64,000 nt of DNA from Agelas oroides (GCA_949130485.1 OX422194.1:5530699-5594698); one strand, 5' to 3'. Positions 10,307 to 20,860 are shown, counted from the stretch's first letter. The notes: generated from the sequence alone by a model not told the origin. Numbers and translations: made by a program.

Positions 10307-10806
10307 TCAGCTGTCTCCGACGCTTGTATCAAGTCAAAAGCTTTCTTAAGGGTCAAATCCGGCTCTGCCAAGAGACGTCGTTGTATGCGCGCATCCCTGA
10401 TGCCGCAAACAAGGCGGTCACGAAGCATATCATCGAGTGTGTCGGCGAATTTGCAATGTTCGGAGAGTTTTCGGAGGTCGGCCATGAATTCAGCGACAGT
10501 TTCGCCTTCCTTCTGAGTGCGTGAGTGGAAGCGAAAACGTTGCACAATAGCAGATGGAGGTGGGGTGTGGTGGTCCCTGACCAATTGGATAATATCTGAC
10601 AGGGATTTCTCCGTCGGCTTCTGCGGAGCCACGAGACTTCGAATGAGCTGATAGGTTTCAGCTCCACAAGTACTTAGCAAAATTGCCTTCTTCTTATCGT
10701 CGGTTGCGATATCGTTCGCTATAAAATATTGCTGCATCCGTTCACAATAAGAAACCCAGTCCTCCTTCGCTCTGTTGAACTCTCCAATGTTGCCGTGAGT
10801 GGTCAT
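10231..10806 (-). CDS. Gypsy gag (capsid part)
   Basis: 191 codons from the ATG at 10806-10804, the first ATG after the 5' LTR and primer site, to a TGA at 10231. The content is typical of a retrotransposon gag/capsid: an FNRAKEDWVSYCERMQQYF start, a QLIRSLVAP region, a RTQKEGETVAEFMADLRKL major-homology-like stretch and LRDRLVCGI. The zinc knuckles are not in this frame but in the -1 frame that overlaps its end, so Gag-Pol expression appears to need a frameshift. It forms the particle in which reverse transcription would occur. Confidence 0.85.
   Translation of the reverse strand: MTTHGNIGEFNRAKEDWVSYCERMQQYFIANDIATDDKKKAILLSTCGAETYQLIRSLVAPQKPTEKSLSDIIQLVRDHHTPPPSAIVQRFRFHSRTQKEGETVAEFMADLRKLSEHCKFADTLDDMLRDRLVCGIRDARIQRRLLAEPDLTLKKAFDLIQASETAEKNSKQLHQQLSPQPVHARSRALGT
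10300..10306 (-). promoter_or_regulatory. Candidate -1 frameshift heptamer of the gypsy element
   Basis: On the minus strand gag reads through GAAAAAC (G AAA AAC in the gag frame). The -1 frame has a TGA just upstream (10309-10307) and is then open through both zinc knuckles into protease and RT. The shift must therefore occur between here and the gag stop at 10231. The heptamer is a non-ideal slippery site because its first base differs. Confidence 0.5.
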
Positions 10807-10814
10807 TCTCAGTT

Positions 10815-10828
10815 TACCCTCGTCGCCA
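10815..10828 (-). other. Primer-binding site of the gypsy element
   Basis: Just inside the 5' LTR, after two bases, the minus strand reads TGGCGACGAGGGTA. The leading TGG can pair with the CCA end of a tRNA, as in LTR retrotransposons. The tRNA identity was not determined. Confidence 0.7.
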
Positions 10829-10830
10829 AA

Positions 10831-11128
10831 TGTAGTATCTTGAACAATGTAATATCTTAGCCACAACTGATTCAAGTCTAGGTACACTCAACAATACACA
10901 CACTGCTGTGTTACAATAAAAAACATCTTACTTAACTAGAGGCTACATAGCAACCAGGCTAGAATTACAAGTAAACAGGAAAACATGAACCTTATCACTC
11001 TAGCAAGATACAATGATAATTAGTGCTAACTAGCCTACCAGACGATTTACATAACACATTAACAATGTCCCAAACTAAAAAGATACAGTAACTAAAAATA
11101 GGTACAGTTCAGAGATCAGGCTACCACA
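10831..11128 (-). repeat. 5' LTR of the gypsy element
   Basis: 298 bp with TG...CA ends, located upstream of gag on the minus strand. It differs from the other LTR by one extra A in a poly-A run and one C/T near the end. Confidence 0.93.
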
Positions 11129-11578
11129 GGTCTGCTTCTAGGAATCAAAGATCACATCTGAAGTGATACAGTCTGTCTGATAGCTGCCTACACGCTCATC
11201 ACTCATTAATGTATTGTGAAGCATGCTTGACTATGGAACCTACCAGCAGTGATTGAGCATGATCAGTCTCCTCAAGCAGGAGCTGAGATACCATCCCAAC
11301 CCAGTGAAGCTTGATTTGCAGCTTTATGTGCTACTGTCTCAAGTGAGACTCTAGTCCATACCTGCAGTACAAATGCTGAACTCACTTCAGCCTGTGTGTC
11401 AACATACTCCAACATAAGACAGACAACAAGAGAAACATGCTGGGTGGCAAGAGGTCATGTTGGAATACTTATATAATCAGAGCAAATCTCATTAGAGAGC
11501 ATGAAATGATTCCAGTAGTCCATTCCAGTAGTCCATTCCACTAGTCCAGTCCAGTGATTATTGACAGCCCTTTGCAAA

Positions 11579-12440
11579 GCAATTATAATATAGCTAGTGC
11601 CAGGTTCTGGATTAGGAGCTAAATTTGCTGCACTTACACATTTCCAGGCACGGTAATGGTTGGCATCATCTTGTTCAAGGCGATTGTTGAACTTCAATAA
11701 CTTCAATAGGAAAAATTGCTTCATTCGCATGTGCCACAGTGCATGTTTATACTGTAATATTTGCAAGTGAAGAGCTGAGTGTTTCATTGAAGCTGTTGGC
11801 ATTGTGTGAACCATGCCCACATGTACAGATGCTTCCAATGACTTTGAGTTTCAACAGAGTTGGAGAAGCTATGTAGGTATTTTTGCTTGTTTCTGATGTT
11901 GTGTCTACCTTGCTCTTACCCTGCCAAATTTTACCGTTTTTGTTTGTGTCTGGTGTTGCATCTACCTTAGGGCCCAGCATCAAAAAAACTATTTTGTTCC
12001 AAAGTAATATCATTGTAACTTGCTGCAATTTTGAGGGTTCTAGTTTTACATTTACACTATCTTCCACCTGTTGTACTTATATACGTACTTGGTATGCAAC
12101 TTTTATCCAATCAGTTATTTATAACAAACCATTATTTAGCAGATTGAGAATTGTCGTGCAATAATGTACACTGAGAGACTCCACTTCTTCTTTTATCTTC
12201 ATAGCCTCTACACTGTGTATGCTGTGAATATATGCCGTTTCCCAGTTGGTCTCAAGTGACTTGAGGACTTCCTTGAGTAGAAACTGCCATTTTGTAGGAT
12301 ATCTATCAGATCTATATTTCTTCTCCACTTTATTTTTCAGTCAGGATGTGGGAGTTTGCAGCTGCTTTTCCTCTTAAAGAGAACCTTTCGTCTTCTCATG
12401 TCATTTCTTGACTCAATCTTTCAGTGGTTGGTAAATTACC
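11579..12440. other. Intergenic region
   Basis: AT-rich DNA without a convincing ORF. A short direct duplication (CTTGTTTCTGATGTTGTGTCTACCTT-type) occurs near 11884 and 11942. The open frames here are short and lack protein-like composition. Confidence 0.45.
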
Positions 12441-12442
12441 TC

Positions 12443-13040
12443 TACAACAGACAGCAGGAAGCAGTTATTAATGCTGTGATACTTCAGCTCTAGATCTGTC
12501 AATTTAATGCTCTGATGACATGGTGCTTTATAAACGTGTAGTGATTGATCAAGACCTATCTGATCTCCAGTCAGCTGCATGCAGACATTGACAAAGTCAG
12601 TCAATGCCATGGACTTAGGGAAAGCTTTCTTGCTTTGAATACTAAAAATCCCCATTAGCCCTAGTTGTTATGTCCACGATGTGCAAGCCAACTGGGATTG
12701 TGAGAGATTGTGACTCCAAGATACTTACAGAAGACCCGTCTGAGTGGCTCAGATTACAGAGTGAGAAGGAAATGGTTTCAGAATGAGTGATCGTTTCTCT
12801 TAGTTATCAACATTTTGTAGTATTCAAAGCAAGAAAGTTTTCCCCAAGTCCATGGCATTGACTGACTTTGTCAATGTCTGCAGCTGACTGGAGATTTGAT
12901 CAATCACTACAAGTTTATAAAGCACCATGTCATTAAATTGACAGAGCTGGTAGTAAGCTTGAAGTTTCACGGCATTAACAACTACTCCCTGCTGTCTGGG
13001 TGGGTTCAGAACAAGTGATCTTTTCTCTTTGTTATCAACA
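12443..13040. repeat. Imperfect inverted repeat (foldback) with a direct repeat
   Basis: The arm at 12443-12645 is matched in reverse by 12815-13010; shared blocks include the complement of CATGGCATTGACTGACTTTG, the TTTATAAA...CACTAC region and the GACAGCAGG ends. The segment TTATCAACAT and its GAATGAGTGATC/GAACAAGTGATC-type lead occur twice in direct orientation (12773-12812 and 13000-13040). The structure could form a hairpin stem of about 190 bp. No coding or class assignment. Confidence 0.65.
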
Positions 13041-13359
13041 TGCTCTTGCATATCACCCAATCATGTGAGGATTTTCAGAAACAGACCTTTAATCTGGTGC
13101 AAGTCCAGTCTGATATCACCCTGCGTTCATGCACTACGGGCGCTTGAACAATTTCACTGAGAGGCTTCAAGCTGGACCCAGCTTTAACAGTGTTCTCACA
13201 TAACGACGAGAGCAGTAACAGCAGTCTTGACAGTGGTGTGGACACTTGACCACCTGAAATAGACACCTCTGAAGGATAGGGCGCTCGCACAAACACATGG
13301 CAGCTTGGGACAGATGGTTCCAAATGATCTCAGTGTCGTCAGTCTTAGATGCACCTCAG

Positions 13360-14380
13360 TTATGCCCCATGCATCTCCCCCAGGTGGGGCAGGGGGCGGG
13401 GACTTAACTTTGACTGCTGGATGTTCGGGGGGGGGTGGTTGGGGATTTGAATTTGCTCTCCGCACATGCACACTGTGGATCTTACCTTGTGCAGCAAACA
13501 GACATTCAACATCAACTTGAAACAGTGCGGGGGAGGCTAGCTAGCTATAGGTCGTGGTAGCTACACCAACTTAGTTGGTAGAACAAGGCTACTCTTTCCC
13601 AGACCACATTTTCGTGCCCGCTGGAGAAAAGTAGGCTGGGCACGAGACTGTAGGCTGCAACCAAGACATGTGTTTGGAGACCAGGACCATGATAGGTATC
13701 ATTTTTGAAGTAATTAAAGTTGAAATTAGAAAGAAAAAAAAAGTAAAAACTGCATGTCCCTTGGGAGGGGTAAGGGAGTAAAGTAAGGGATATGACTTGG
13801 GGAGGGGTGGGGAGTTAGATAGTTTGAAGTTCAAATCCCCCACCTGGGGGAGGTGGGGCATAACAATGGTAGTGGATACAGCTCTTTCGCTGTATGACAA
13901 CCGCACAACTCCGATTATCATAATGGATATCACCGTAAGATGTATGGAGAGAAATACCTTCATTGCATATGTTGCAGAGGCGAGTATAATGCACCTATCA
14001 ATATTATGCCCCACTACCCCCCGTACGGGCAGATGGCGGGCAATATAGGGGCTTTGACTAAAGGAGGCTGCCCCTATAGTCGGGCATTTGACTACCTCTG
14101 AAGACATCTTGAATACGGCAATGGTCTCCGTATACTGCACAGTTACACTGCGTGTGTCAAATCCCCAGTAATCCCCCACCTTCTGCAAGGGGATTTGATT
14201 ATAGGGTATGTCCCGTATATTGGGGCAATTGATATTTAAATTAGTCAAATCCCCACCTTGCCCCACTATAGCCCGTACAGGGGGCAGTGGGGCGTAACAT
14301 TGATAGGCGCATAACAATACAGTGGACTTGTGCACAAATAGCTTAGCCTAGGTCGCAAGTTAACCCCACGGGGTGGGGGA
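13360..14380. repeat. GC-box repeat cluster (GGTGGGGCATAAC modules)
   Basis: Modules such as CCCCCACCTGGGGGAGGTGG (13839), ATGCCCCAC (14005), CAAATCCCC (14157, 14248) and GTGGGGCGTAAC (14287) recur in both orientations. Examples of paired inverted segments are CACCTATCAATATTATGCCCC near 13990 and GGGGCGTAACATTGATAGG near 14290. The 248-codon minus frame at 13589-14335 runs through these modules and is not accepted as a gene. The class of this mobile DNA is unknown. Confidence 0.5.
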
Positions 14381-14536
14381 CTTGGCAAGGCAACAGGAAG
14401 TAAAACAAGTACACGAGTAATAAAAAAATATGGTTATGGTTAGTTTTATGCACAAATTATATAAAAGGGTTGGACGTAACATCGTATACCTGCACTACCT
14501 CTTCCCTTCTGATACCAGACCCTCATGCTGAGCTCT

Positions 14537-14600
14537 TAGCCTCGTTCCCAGGCCTCCCCCGTTTTTACCTTCCGTTTGCGTTCACAATAATACACGGGAG
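14537..14600. repeat. Single terminus of a TAGCCTCG-family element
   Basis: TAGCCTCGTTCCCAGGC at about 14537 matches the terminal repeat of the MITE family at 2301, 42243, 50752 and 54005. No matching opposite end was found, so this is a truncated copy. Confidence 0.5.
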
Positions 14601-14629
14601 CGGAAGACTGACTTCGCTTGACTTCGATA

Positions 14630-14690
14630 CCGGAAGTTTCAAGAAGGGACTACCCCTAAACTTAGGGTAGTCCCTTCTGGAAACTTCCGG
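14630..14690. promoter_or_regulatory. 61-bp near-perfect palindrome with ETS-like ends, 47 bp before the sulfotransferase ATG
   Basis: The two arms begin and end with CCGGAAGTTTC and its complement, and include AGAAGGGACTAC and its complement, with a short centre near CTAAACTTAGG. CCGGAAGT matches the consensus of ETS-family factors common in TATA-less promoters; here it occurs twice in opposite orientation. It could instead be a small foldback repeat. Its promoter role is inferred from position only. Confidence 0.5.
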
Positions 14691-14736
14691 CTAAAGTGTC
14701 ATCATGTCGTCATAATTTGTGTATAGTACTAGCCAG

Positions 14737-15966
14737 ATGAAGCCAAGCGCTAAGTTCTGTACTGTTGGAGTCTTTGTAGGGTCTGTGATCATAGTCTACT
14801 TCTATTCTTTCACTAGTCCCACCACTGAAGACAAGCCCTTCAGCCCAGATCGCAGTTTTCCGGACCAGCCCTCCTTTGCGGCTACCCCGCGTGACAGTCT
14901 GTCAGTCCATCATGTGGTTTCTTCTCAGTCTACGACAAAACCGACCGTGTCTTTCCAGACTGTATCCACACTTCGTCCCACGACAAGCGTGGATTTTAGG
15001 AAGAGATCAAACTCAACGGTTAGTCCACCTTTAGCTGCCCGCCCCCCTAAGTCGACATTTCCACCCCCTCCTGTTTCAAGAAAGTTCACACCTCTCACTC
15101 AGAGAGATGTCGATGGCGTTCAAAAGTTTGTGTTTTTTATTGGCTATCCCAGGAGTGGCCACAGTATCATAGGAAGCATGATGGATGCACATCCAGATAT
15201 GATCATAGCACATGAATTCATGTTGTTTGAGAAGTGGCCTCAACAAGCAGCAAAGCTGATGAATAAAGCTTATCTCTTTAATACTCTTTACAAAGACAGT
15301 TATGATGATGCCACCATAGGATGGAGGAGTGCTAAAGAGGACAAGAAAGGGTACACATTGCAGATGAAGGCATCTTGGCAAGGACAGTTCAATCACCTCA
15401 ATGTAATTGGGGATAAGTCTGGAGGGAAGGCTTCCTTTCTTTATCATGCATCACCAGAAGAAGTACAGAAAAGTTACAGGCAACTGGTAGATACTGTTAA
15501 AATACCAATTCGTACCATCCATGTCATCCGAAACCCTTATGATATGATAGCAACTAGAGTACTCTATGTCGCAGCATATGAACAGTCTCCAAATTCACCA
15601 GCACATAAGGTACCAGCATCAGAAACGAAGAAGTTTGACAACCCAAAGATGCTAATGGCAGAAGCTAAAGCACACCTTGAGCTAGCAGAAGGTTCAAAGA
15701 ATTTTACTGAGAGTTGTAATCTAACTGTGCTGGAAGTGTACAGTGAAGATTTCATAGAAGACCCTAAAGCTACAATGAAGAAAATTTGTGATTTCCTTGA
15801 CCTTGAGTGTTGGGATGAGTACCTACAAGAGTGTTATGACAAGACCTATAAGTCCATGTCTAGAACAAGAAATGTGGTGAAATGGACTCCTGAAGTCCTT
15901 GAGTATATAAGTAGGGAATTGAAACATTATCCATTTTTCAACAGGTATAAGCACTCTTTTGGTTGA
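14737..15966 (+). CDS. Golgi-type carbohydrate sulfotransferase-like protein (type II membrane)
   Basis: A complete intronless ORF of 409 residues. The start is the first ATG after an in-frame TAA at 14713; a GTG six codons earlier is disregarded. Residues 7-25 form a signal-anchor helix (FCTVGVFVGSVIIVYFYSF) after a short basic N-terminus, followed by a Ser/Thr/Pro-rich stem to about 120. The catalytic domain has the 5'-phosphosulfate loop GYPRSGHS (136-143) and a 3'-phosphate-binding segment VIRNPYDMIATR (263-274), both diagnostic of PAPS-dependent sulfotransferases. Several NxS/T sites are present. It is expected to sulfate a glycan or protein in the Golgi lumen; the acceptor cannot be told. 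The absence of introns next to intron-rich genes may mean an old retrocopy or simply a single-exon family. Confidence 0.9.
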   Translation: MKPSAKFCTVGVFVGSVIIVYFYSFTSPTTEDKPFSPDRSFPDQPSFAATPRDSLSVHHVVSSQSTTKPTVSFQTVSTLRPTTSVDFRKRSNSTVSPPLAARPPKSTFPPPPVSRKFTPLTQRDVDGVQKFVFFIGYPRSGHSIIGSMMDAHPDMIIAHEFMLFEKWPQQAAKLMNKAYLFNTLYKDSYDDATIGWRSAKEDKKGYTLQMKASWQGQFNHLNVIGDKSGGKASFLYHASPEEVQKSYRQLVDTVKIPIRTIHVIRNPYDMIATRVLYVAAYEQSPNSPAHKVPASETKKFDNPKMLMAEAKAHLELAEGSKNFTESCNLTVLEVYSEDFIEDPKATMKKICDFLDLECWDEYLQECYDKTYKSMSRTRNVVKWTPEVLEYISRELKHYPFFNRYKHSFG

Positions 15967-16940
15967 TATAGCTGCTCCCATCCAATGTGGAATGTGCTCA
16001 TTTTATTGATAATGGATGTTTGCTGGTTCTATGTGTCAATGTTTAAAGTCATTATGTGCCACTCCATATAGCGCAAGACAAAATGTTTGGCTACATACCA
16101 AATCCCCACCTTATATATAAACAGGTCAAAACAAAATGTAAAAAGGTGTAGTGATGGCATGCCAAAAAGTATGAAAACAATGTAGGGATGATGAAAGTGA
16201 AGGTATAAATATACAAAGCCCCATTCATGCATCATTTTCACACTATAGAGTGCAACTGTGTGTGATGTGGCTTTTGCTAAAGTATTGCCAAGAGTTTATT
16301 ACAATAACAACATTGTAATAAACTCTTGCTCTTGATATTGCCCATCTGTGCCATCCCTACATATCTCTGATAACTCAAACATGGCTGAAGTGAAGTATAC
16401 ATGTATACAGTTTGAGTATGCAAATCTGTATAATACACTGTAACAAACCAGATGTTAGCTATCTAACAAGATTTAGAGAATTGCACATGAGTCCAGTTTT
16501 CCATTCAGTCCAGTTAACTATTACCCGCTTGTGTAGCAAGCATGCATGGAGTCCAGCAACCTTAAGTGACAGCAATTCAGCCATGATCATGGTCTTGTTG
16601 AATGGCTAACTACTATCTCCCTGCATGGTTTGCATTTATCATGATCAACATTTGTTTGTAATGCACAGTGGTCACATACAGAATTGACAGTGCAATACAA
16701 ATGTAATACTAGTGGAGAAGAAACAACTGAATACCACTACAAACTGTGAGGGAATCAGTTGCGTGGTGGTATGGGAGAACGTTATTTCAGCACCCACTGG
16801 CAGTCATGCATGGGGATCCAGTTTATTCAGATACCTATTACAAAAATAATAGGTGTAATAGACATAGGCAGTTTATATTGGGACTAAACTAAGTACACTA
16901 TTAAAAGTAGATACACTTGGGAAAAAGCATGCTAACACAG
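15967..16940. other. Downstream region of the sulfotransferase, with a dispersed repeat at about 16130-16255
   Basis: Segment 16130-16255 (blocks TAGTGATGGCATGCCAAAAA, TACAAAGCCCCATTC) has a close relative at 59840-59955 in a receptor intron, in the same orientation. A GAGTTTATTACAATAA palindrome (TTGCCAAGAGTTTATTACAATAACAACATTGTAATAAACTCTTG) sits at 16287-16330. No other feature was recognised. Confidence 0.5.
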
Positions 16941-17260
16941 CTATAACAATTAAGCACATAAATATGATATGCACCAAGGCAAGAAGGCTAGTTGGAATGC
17001 TCTATAGGCAGTTTTATCAAGATGCAGATACTGCCACTCTAAAGCAGCTCTATGTCTATAACATCAGACCTCATCTTGAATACATATCAAGTTTGGAACC
17101 GTTATCTATAGAAGGACATAGATATGCTAGAATCAGCAAGTTCAGAAGTTTTGCCTTGCAAAACAGTAGTTACTCTAATTTGTGTAGCAGCCTCAAATCT
17201 TCCAACCCTTGCTGCCAAGAAAAACAGATAAACTCTGTCTATATACAAAATTTTACGTGG
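16890..17260 (+). pseudogene. LINE reverse-transcriptase C-terminal fragment
   Basis: The frame from about 16964 reads ICTKARRLVGMLYRQFY, then TLKQLYVYNIRPHLEY. This is the C-terminal RT motif of jockey/CR1-type non-LTR retrotransposons (K.R..G.LYR.F...L..LY...IRPHLEY). After about 17090 the frame is broken; KFALQ-like residues appear in another register near 17150. It is a decayed 5'-truncated piece. Confidence 0.7.
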
Positions 17261-17312
17261 TCTTGGTAGACTTTCCTAGAACTTTTCCATATTCCCAAAC
17301 AAGCCGTTAACG

Positions 17313-17425
17313 ACAGAACGTTAGCATCCGTATGCTATACGGTATTTATACCAGCCCTAACCCAACCCTAACCCCACCCTAACCATATAAATCACTGTAT
17401 AGCTTACGGATGCTAACGTTCTGCT
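17313..17425. repeat. Hairpin enclosing telomere-like CCCTAACC repeats
   Basis: An inverted pair (AGAACGTTAGCATCCGTATG near 17316 and its close complement near 17403-17423) encloses CCCTAACCCAACCCTAACC and CCACCCTAACC at about 17353-17385. The centre matches the animal telomere unit (TTAGGG)n in reverse. Confidence 0.7.
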
Positions 17426-17429
17426 ATTA

Positions 17430-19300
17430 ATGGAAATCATTCCCAAGAGAATATCTCCGGAACATAAATACATATGCGTTGTCAGGTTTCAACGCTAAGT
17501 CAAACAAATTTATATACTCTTTCTTCCCTGATTCTGTGAGACTATAATTATATGGAACACTAATTTGGCTCTGGCCGATTCTCGAAACTGTTGTTTGAAG
17601 TCTGTTCTACACTAAAAATGGGGTGCTACATTAAACTCCTGGGGTACTAACTGCATGTGTTTGCAAACTTGATATATTATGTAAAATAGCTGTAGTTCTA
17701 ATTAGTAAACAGGTACATGGCTACATACCATGTATTAGCTGCATGCTATTGAATGTATCCTTGCATATGATCTCATGCAAAATTATTACAAAAAAAAAAA
17801 CATTCACCTGGACAGTCCTAATGGTAGCATAAAATAAAAATGTTAGAACTGTGATGAGAAAAATAAAAAGAAGAACACATATTACTACGGTAAGTCAACT
17901 AAAAAAACACAAAGCCACTTATATACGACCGGAATGTGGTGGATTTTCATGCATATTGCTGCATCTGTCACACTGGCTTATATGCCTATGATAATGTGCT
18001 TCAGATATAGTAGAATGCAGCCTGAAGCTTCAGGCTGCACTTTTACAGTTTTATTTGGGCTACATGCTGCAGGAAGTGAGCTTCTGGTTTGACAGACAGC
18101 TCACAAGATGCCTCTAGTCTGGTCTTGATTGAACATTTATGTTTGTCTACATGGTAGGCGAATGTGATGCTAGTCCACAGATGAACCAACCATTCTGCAG
18201 TTGGATTGACATCATGCTGACCATGGCAAAGCTAGATTAACTTGTGACAGCCATTGATGTGTTGGCGATGGTTGTTGAGCATGCATGAATGTATGCATGA
18301 GATTGAGAGGGGAATCCTCCAAGTCTGAAAGTCTGGGGGTACTAATCCTGGAGTCAGTAAATCAGTAAATCTGGGGATCACTCAATCATGGGAGGGGGGG
18401 GGGGCACTTAATTTGGGGGGATCACTCACATCGATATTGATAATTGCGAGTCCAAACGATATAAGTGCAAAATTGCATAACGGTCACAACCACAATCGAA
18501 ATTTTGATCAATAGCCTCACAACACACGTCAAATTGAAGCACTTTGGTTCCTCTTTCCAGTACTTGAGTCTGTGTAATGCAAAATCTGCACCAAGAATTG
18601 GTTTGCATCTTACAGCCGTGACCAACTTCACACTCTTCACCTTCCTACCACTCACTCGTGCCACAAAGCTGCCAGAAATCCATCTCTTCTCCATCACTCA
18701 ATACTTACTACTTTTTATCATACTGATACCAATGCTTACTAGTTCTCTTTCCTTTTGATGTTCTGCATGCCCTCTGATGCATACAGAAATTCGGTTAAGT
18801 TAATCTTGTAAAGGACAGGGTTAAATCTAAATTTGACGTCATGAGTGACTGTTACTGATAACGAGATTCGATTACCAAGCCTCGCTCCGCTTCGCTGCAC
18901 TCACAATCATATACAAGCATAATTTTAAGGCGTTTGTGGCTCCGCCTACTCTTCGTGTTTGAAATGCTTCTGAGCAGTTTGACTGTTACCAAACAAATCC
19001 GGAACGCTGATATCAGATTTCTGGTCGTTTAGCTACATCAGAACACGCAGATTCATTGGTAAGCGAGTCAAGAATAGCCTAAACATTAATGGTTAAACGG
19101 TGCAGTATTACCCATAATTTAGCTACGAGTAGACTTTAGTTGACACTGAATGCATAGTTCCCTTGTTGTGCCCCGGATTGTATACTGTAGACACTGGGTC
19201 GCTTGGTAAAAACGGCTTGTTGCACATGCTACAGAGATCCAAATGATGTCATGATATGTAATATGTTTATTCACATATCTATGACTATGCAGTATAATTA
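17430..19300. other. Intergenic region
   Basis: AT-rich with a G-run (18397-18408). ORFs at 18422-18758 on both strands lack protein character. A CTGAAGCTTCAGGCTGCA-type palindrome lies near 18020. Nothing else could be supported. Confidence 0.4.
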
Positions 19301-19301
19301 T

Positions 19302-20856
19302 AACAGATCTTGCCAAAGAGCTAGTTCTGTATATACATAATTTATATATATAGAGTAACCAATCAATTATCGGACACCCCACATTATCAGACGGCTGCAT
19401 TGCAGCAATGGGAGTAACAACGGCCCTTGTTTTTGATCCAGTAGGCAGGTTGATGCAACTGCTATGTGCACCCCAAATTTGGGATTTATAGATCAGTGGA
19501 TGTGGACGCTATGCCGCAATAAAGGGCGGTGTCTGATGGTCGCGGACGAAGCTACCGATCCACGGACGACGAAGTCGTATAAAAGTGAGGGAGGCAGCAC
19601 TGTCCACCAAACTTGGTTTTCAGCTGCAGCTATCCTTGCTCTATTTAACCTCCAATTTCTGTTGTAGAACGGAGACAAGTGTCGCGTGAAGAACACATAG
19701 GTTTACGTACATATTTCAGACTATTCACCTACTTTTGAAGGATTCTTACCTTCAAAAAGCCTTTTCAATTTCACGTGCTGTGCCAAAATGTGCATGCATG
19801 CATGCCCACTAAATTCGTTCTCGTCCGATTATTGATGGCTTGAATCTAGTGTTCTTCACGCGACACTTTTCTCCGTTCTACAACAGAAATTGCTGATAAT
19901 TGGAGGTTTGGTATATAGAGCTAGGATAGCTGCAGCTGAAAACCAAGTTTGGTGGACAGTGCTGCCTCCCTTGCTTTTATAGGACTTTGTTGTCCGTGGA
20001 TCGGTAGCTTCGTCCGATGGTCGCGACCATTGGACACTGCCCTTTATTGCGGCATAGCGTCCACATCCACTGATCTATAAAGCCCAAATTTGGGGTGCAC
20101 GTAGCAGTTGCATCAACCTACCTACTGGATCAAAAACAAGGGCCGTTGTTACTCCAATTGGTGCTATATATGCAGCCGTCCGATAATGTGGGGTGTTCTA
20201 TAATTGATTGGTTACTCTACTATATATATAAATAAATATGTATATACCAGATTCGGCCACTCCAAATGAGACTATAGTTTCCCGTCCAGACTTCTGTCAT
20301 TTACGTGCGTGCGGGCGGCCACTAACCATTACAATAACTCTCATTATAAGCACAATGGATATACCATAAACTCCCGAAAATACGCCCCCCCCTTTTGCAC
20401 ACTACTTTGAGGCAAAAGTGGGAAGGGGGCGTTTGCTCGAAATTCATTTCGTCTCGTGCATACGCCCCTCCCGCTGTTCCTCACATACTGCTTGACAATC
20501 GTGACGACTGCCACGGCTCTTCTGGAAGAATGGCAGCTTCAATGAACGTGTACTACAGGAAATCAGCAGCGCTTGTGTTGATACTAAGCCAAGAGGGTGT
20601 AAGTTTGCGTTTCCAGTGTGAGCAACAAAAACCTTGGCGGTGGCCAGCAAACGAGGCTATGGTCATTTTGTGTGTACATGTTTACGAACACAATCGACGA
20701 CGGAGCTAAGCCAAAAGCTCACTAAAAGCATGACCAGAAGACGCTCGATAATGGCCATAATGGTCAAACGGTGTGGTAGACTCTGGAGGGGGCGGGCGGA
20801 GGACGGGAAACTATAATCTCATTTGGAGTGGCCTTAGCTCTTTGGCAAGATCTGTT
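19302..20856. mobile_element. TIR element split by a foldback element
   Basis: A perfect 22-bp inverted pair ends this block: AACAGATCTTGCCAAAGAG at 19302 and its complement at the right end 20856. A second inverted pair inside continues the arms: GGCCACTCCAAATGAGA at 20255 and its complement ending at 20833. The simplest reading is one element of about 690 bp whose left arm was opened by the foldback element 19352-20218. It holds C-rich CGAAAATACGCCCCC-type segments seen also at 50935. It carries no transposase. Confidence 0.65.
19352..20218. mobile_element. Foldback element with 350-bp arms
   Basis: The left arm 19352-19697 is repeated in reverse at 19849-20218 with high identity (termini GAGTAACCAATCAATTATC; inner blocks GTCGCGTGAAGAACAC, GTGGACAGTGCTGCCTCCC). 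The spacer is about 150 bp and contains CATGCATGCATGC. The flanks are (TA)n-rich, fitting insertion into a TA-rich target. The two arms differ by scattered substitutions and small indels, so it is not brand new. Confidence 0.8.
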
Positions 20857-20860
20857 TACC

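Larger units (their letters stand above)
5780..11128 (-). mobile_element. Ty3/gypsy LTR retrotransposon
   Basis: A 5.35-kb element transcribed leftward. LTRs of 297 and 298 bp flank gag, a protease/RT/RNase H/integrase polyprotein, a primer-binding site and a polypurine tract. A 4-bp target duplication GGTC lies at 5776-5779 and 11129-11132. By eye the two LTRs differ at only two places (one A indel, one T/C), so the insertion is recent. The copy is defective: a 916-bp insert splits the RT and an in-frame TAG interrupts the integrase. Confidence 0.93.
5479..11569. mobile_element. Outer MITE (9-bp TSD) split by a Ty3/gypsy insertion
   Basis: Both ends start GGCTGTCAATAATCACTGG (left from 5479, inverted at the right end 11569) and continue with iterated GGACTGGACT/GGAATGGACT units. 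The flanks repeat CTTTGCAAA (5470-5478 and 11570-11578), a 9-bp target duplication typical of Mutator-like elements. Removing the LTR element 5780-11128 and its 4-bp duplication leaves about 740 bp with no coding capacity, so this is a non-autonomous element. The element at 58138-58801 has related ends and also a 9-bp duplication. Confidence 0.8.

Noticed and set aside
6568..10530. Many ORFs of 60-115 codons on the + strand across gag and pol
   Set aside because: They are shadows of the minus-strand retrotransposon coding frames.
13589..14335. A 248-codon minus-strand ORF
   Set aside because: It runs through inverted GC-box repeat modules, shows no domain and ends in a low-complexity F-rich stretch from an A-run.
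20395..20816. Two ORFs of 60-104 codons in the TIR element
   Set aside because: They overlap C-rich TIR-like segments and show no domain or codon bias.
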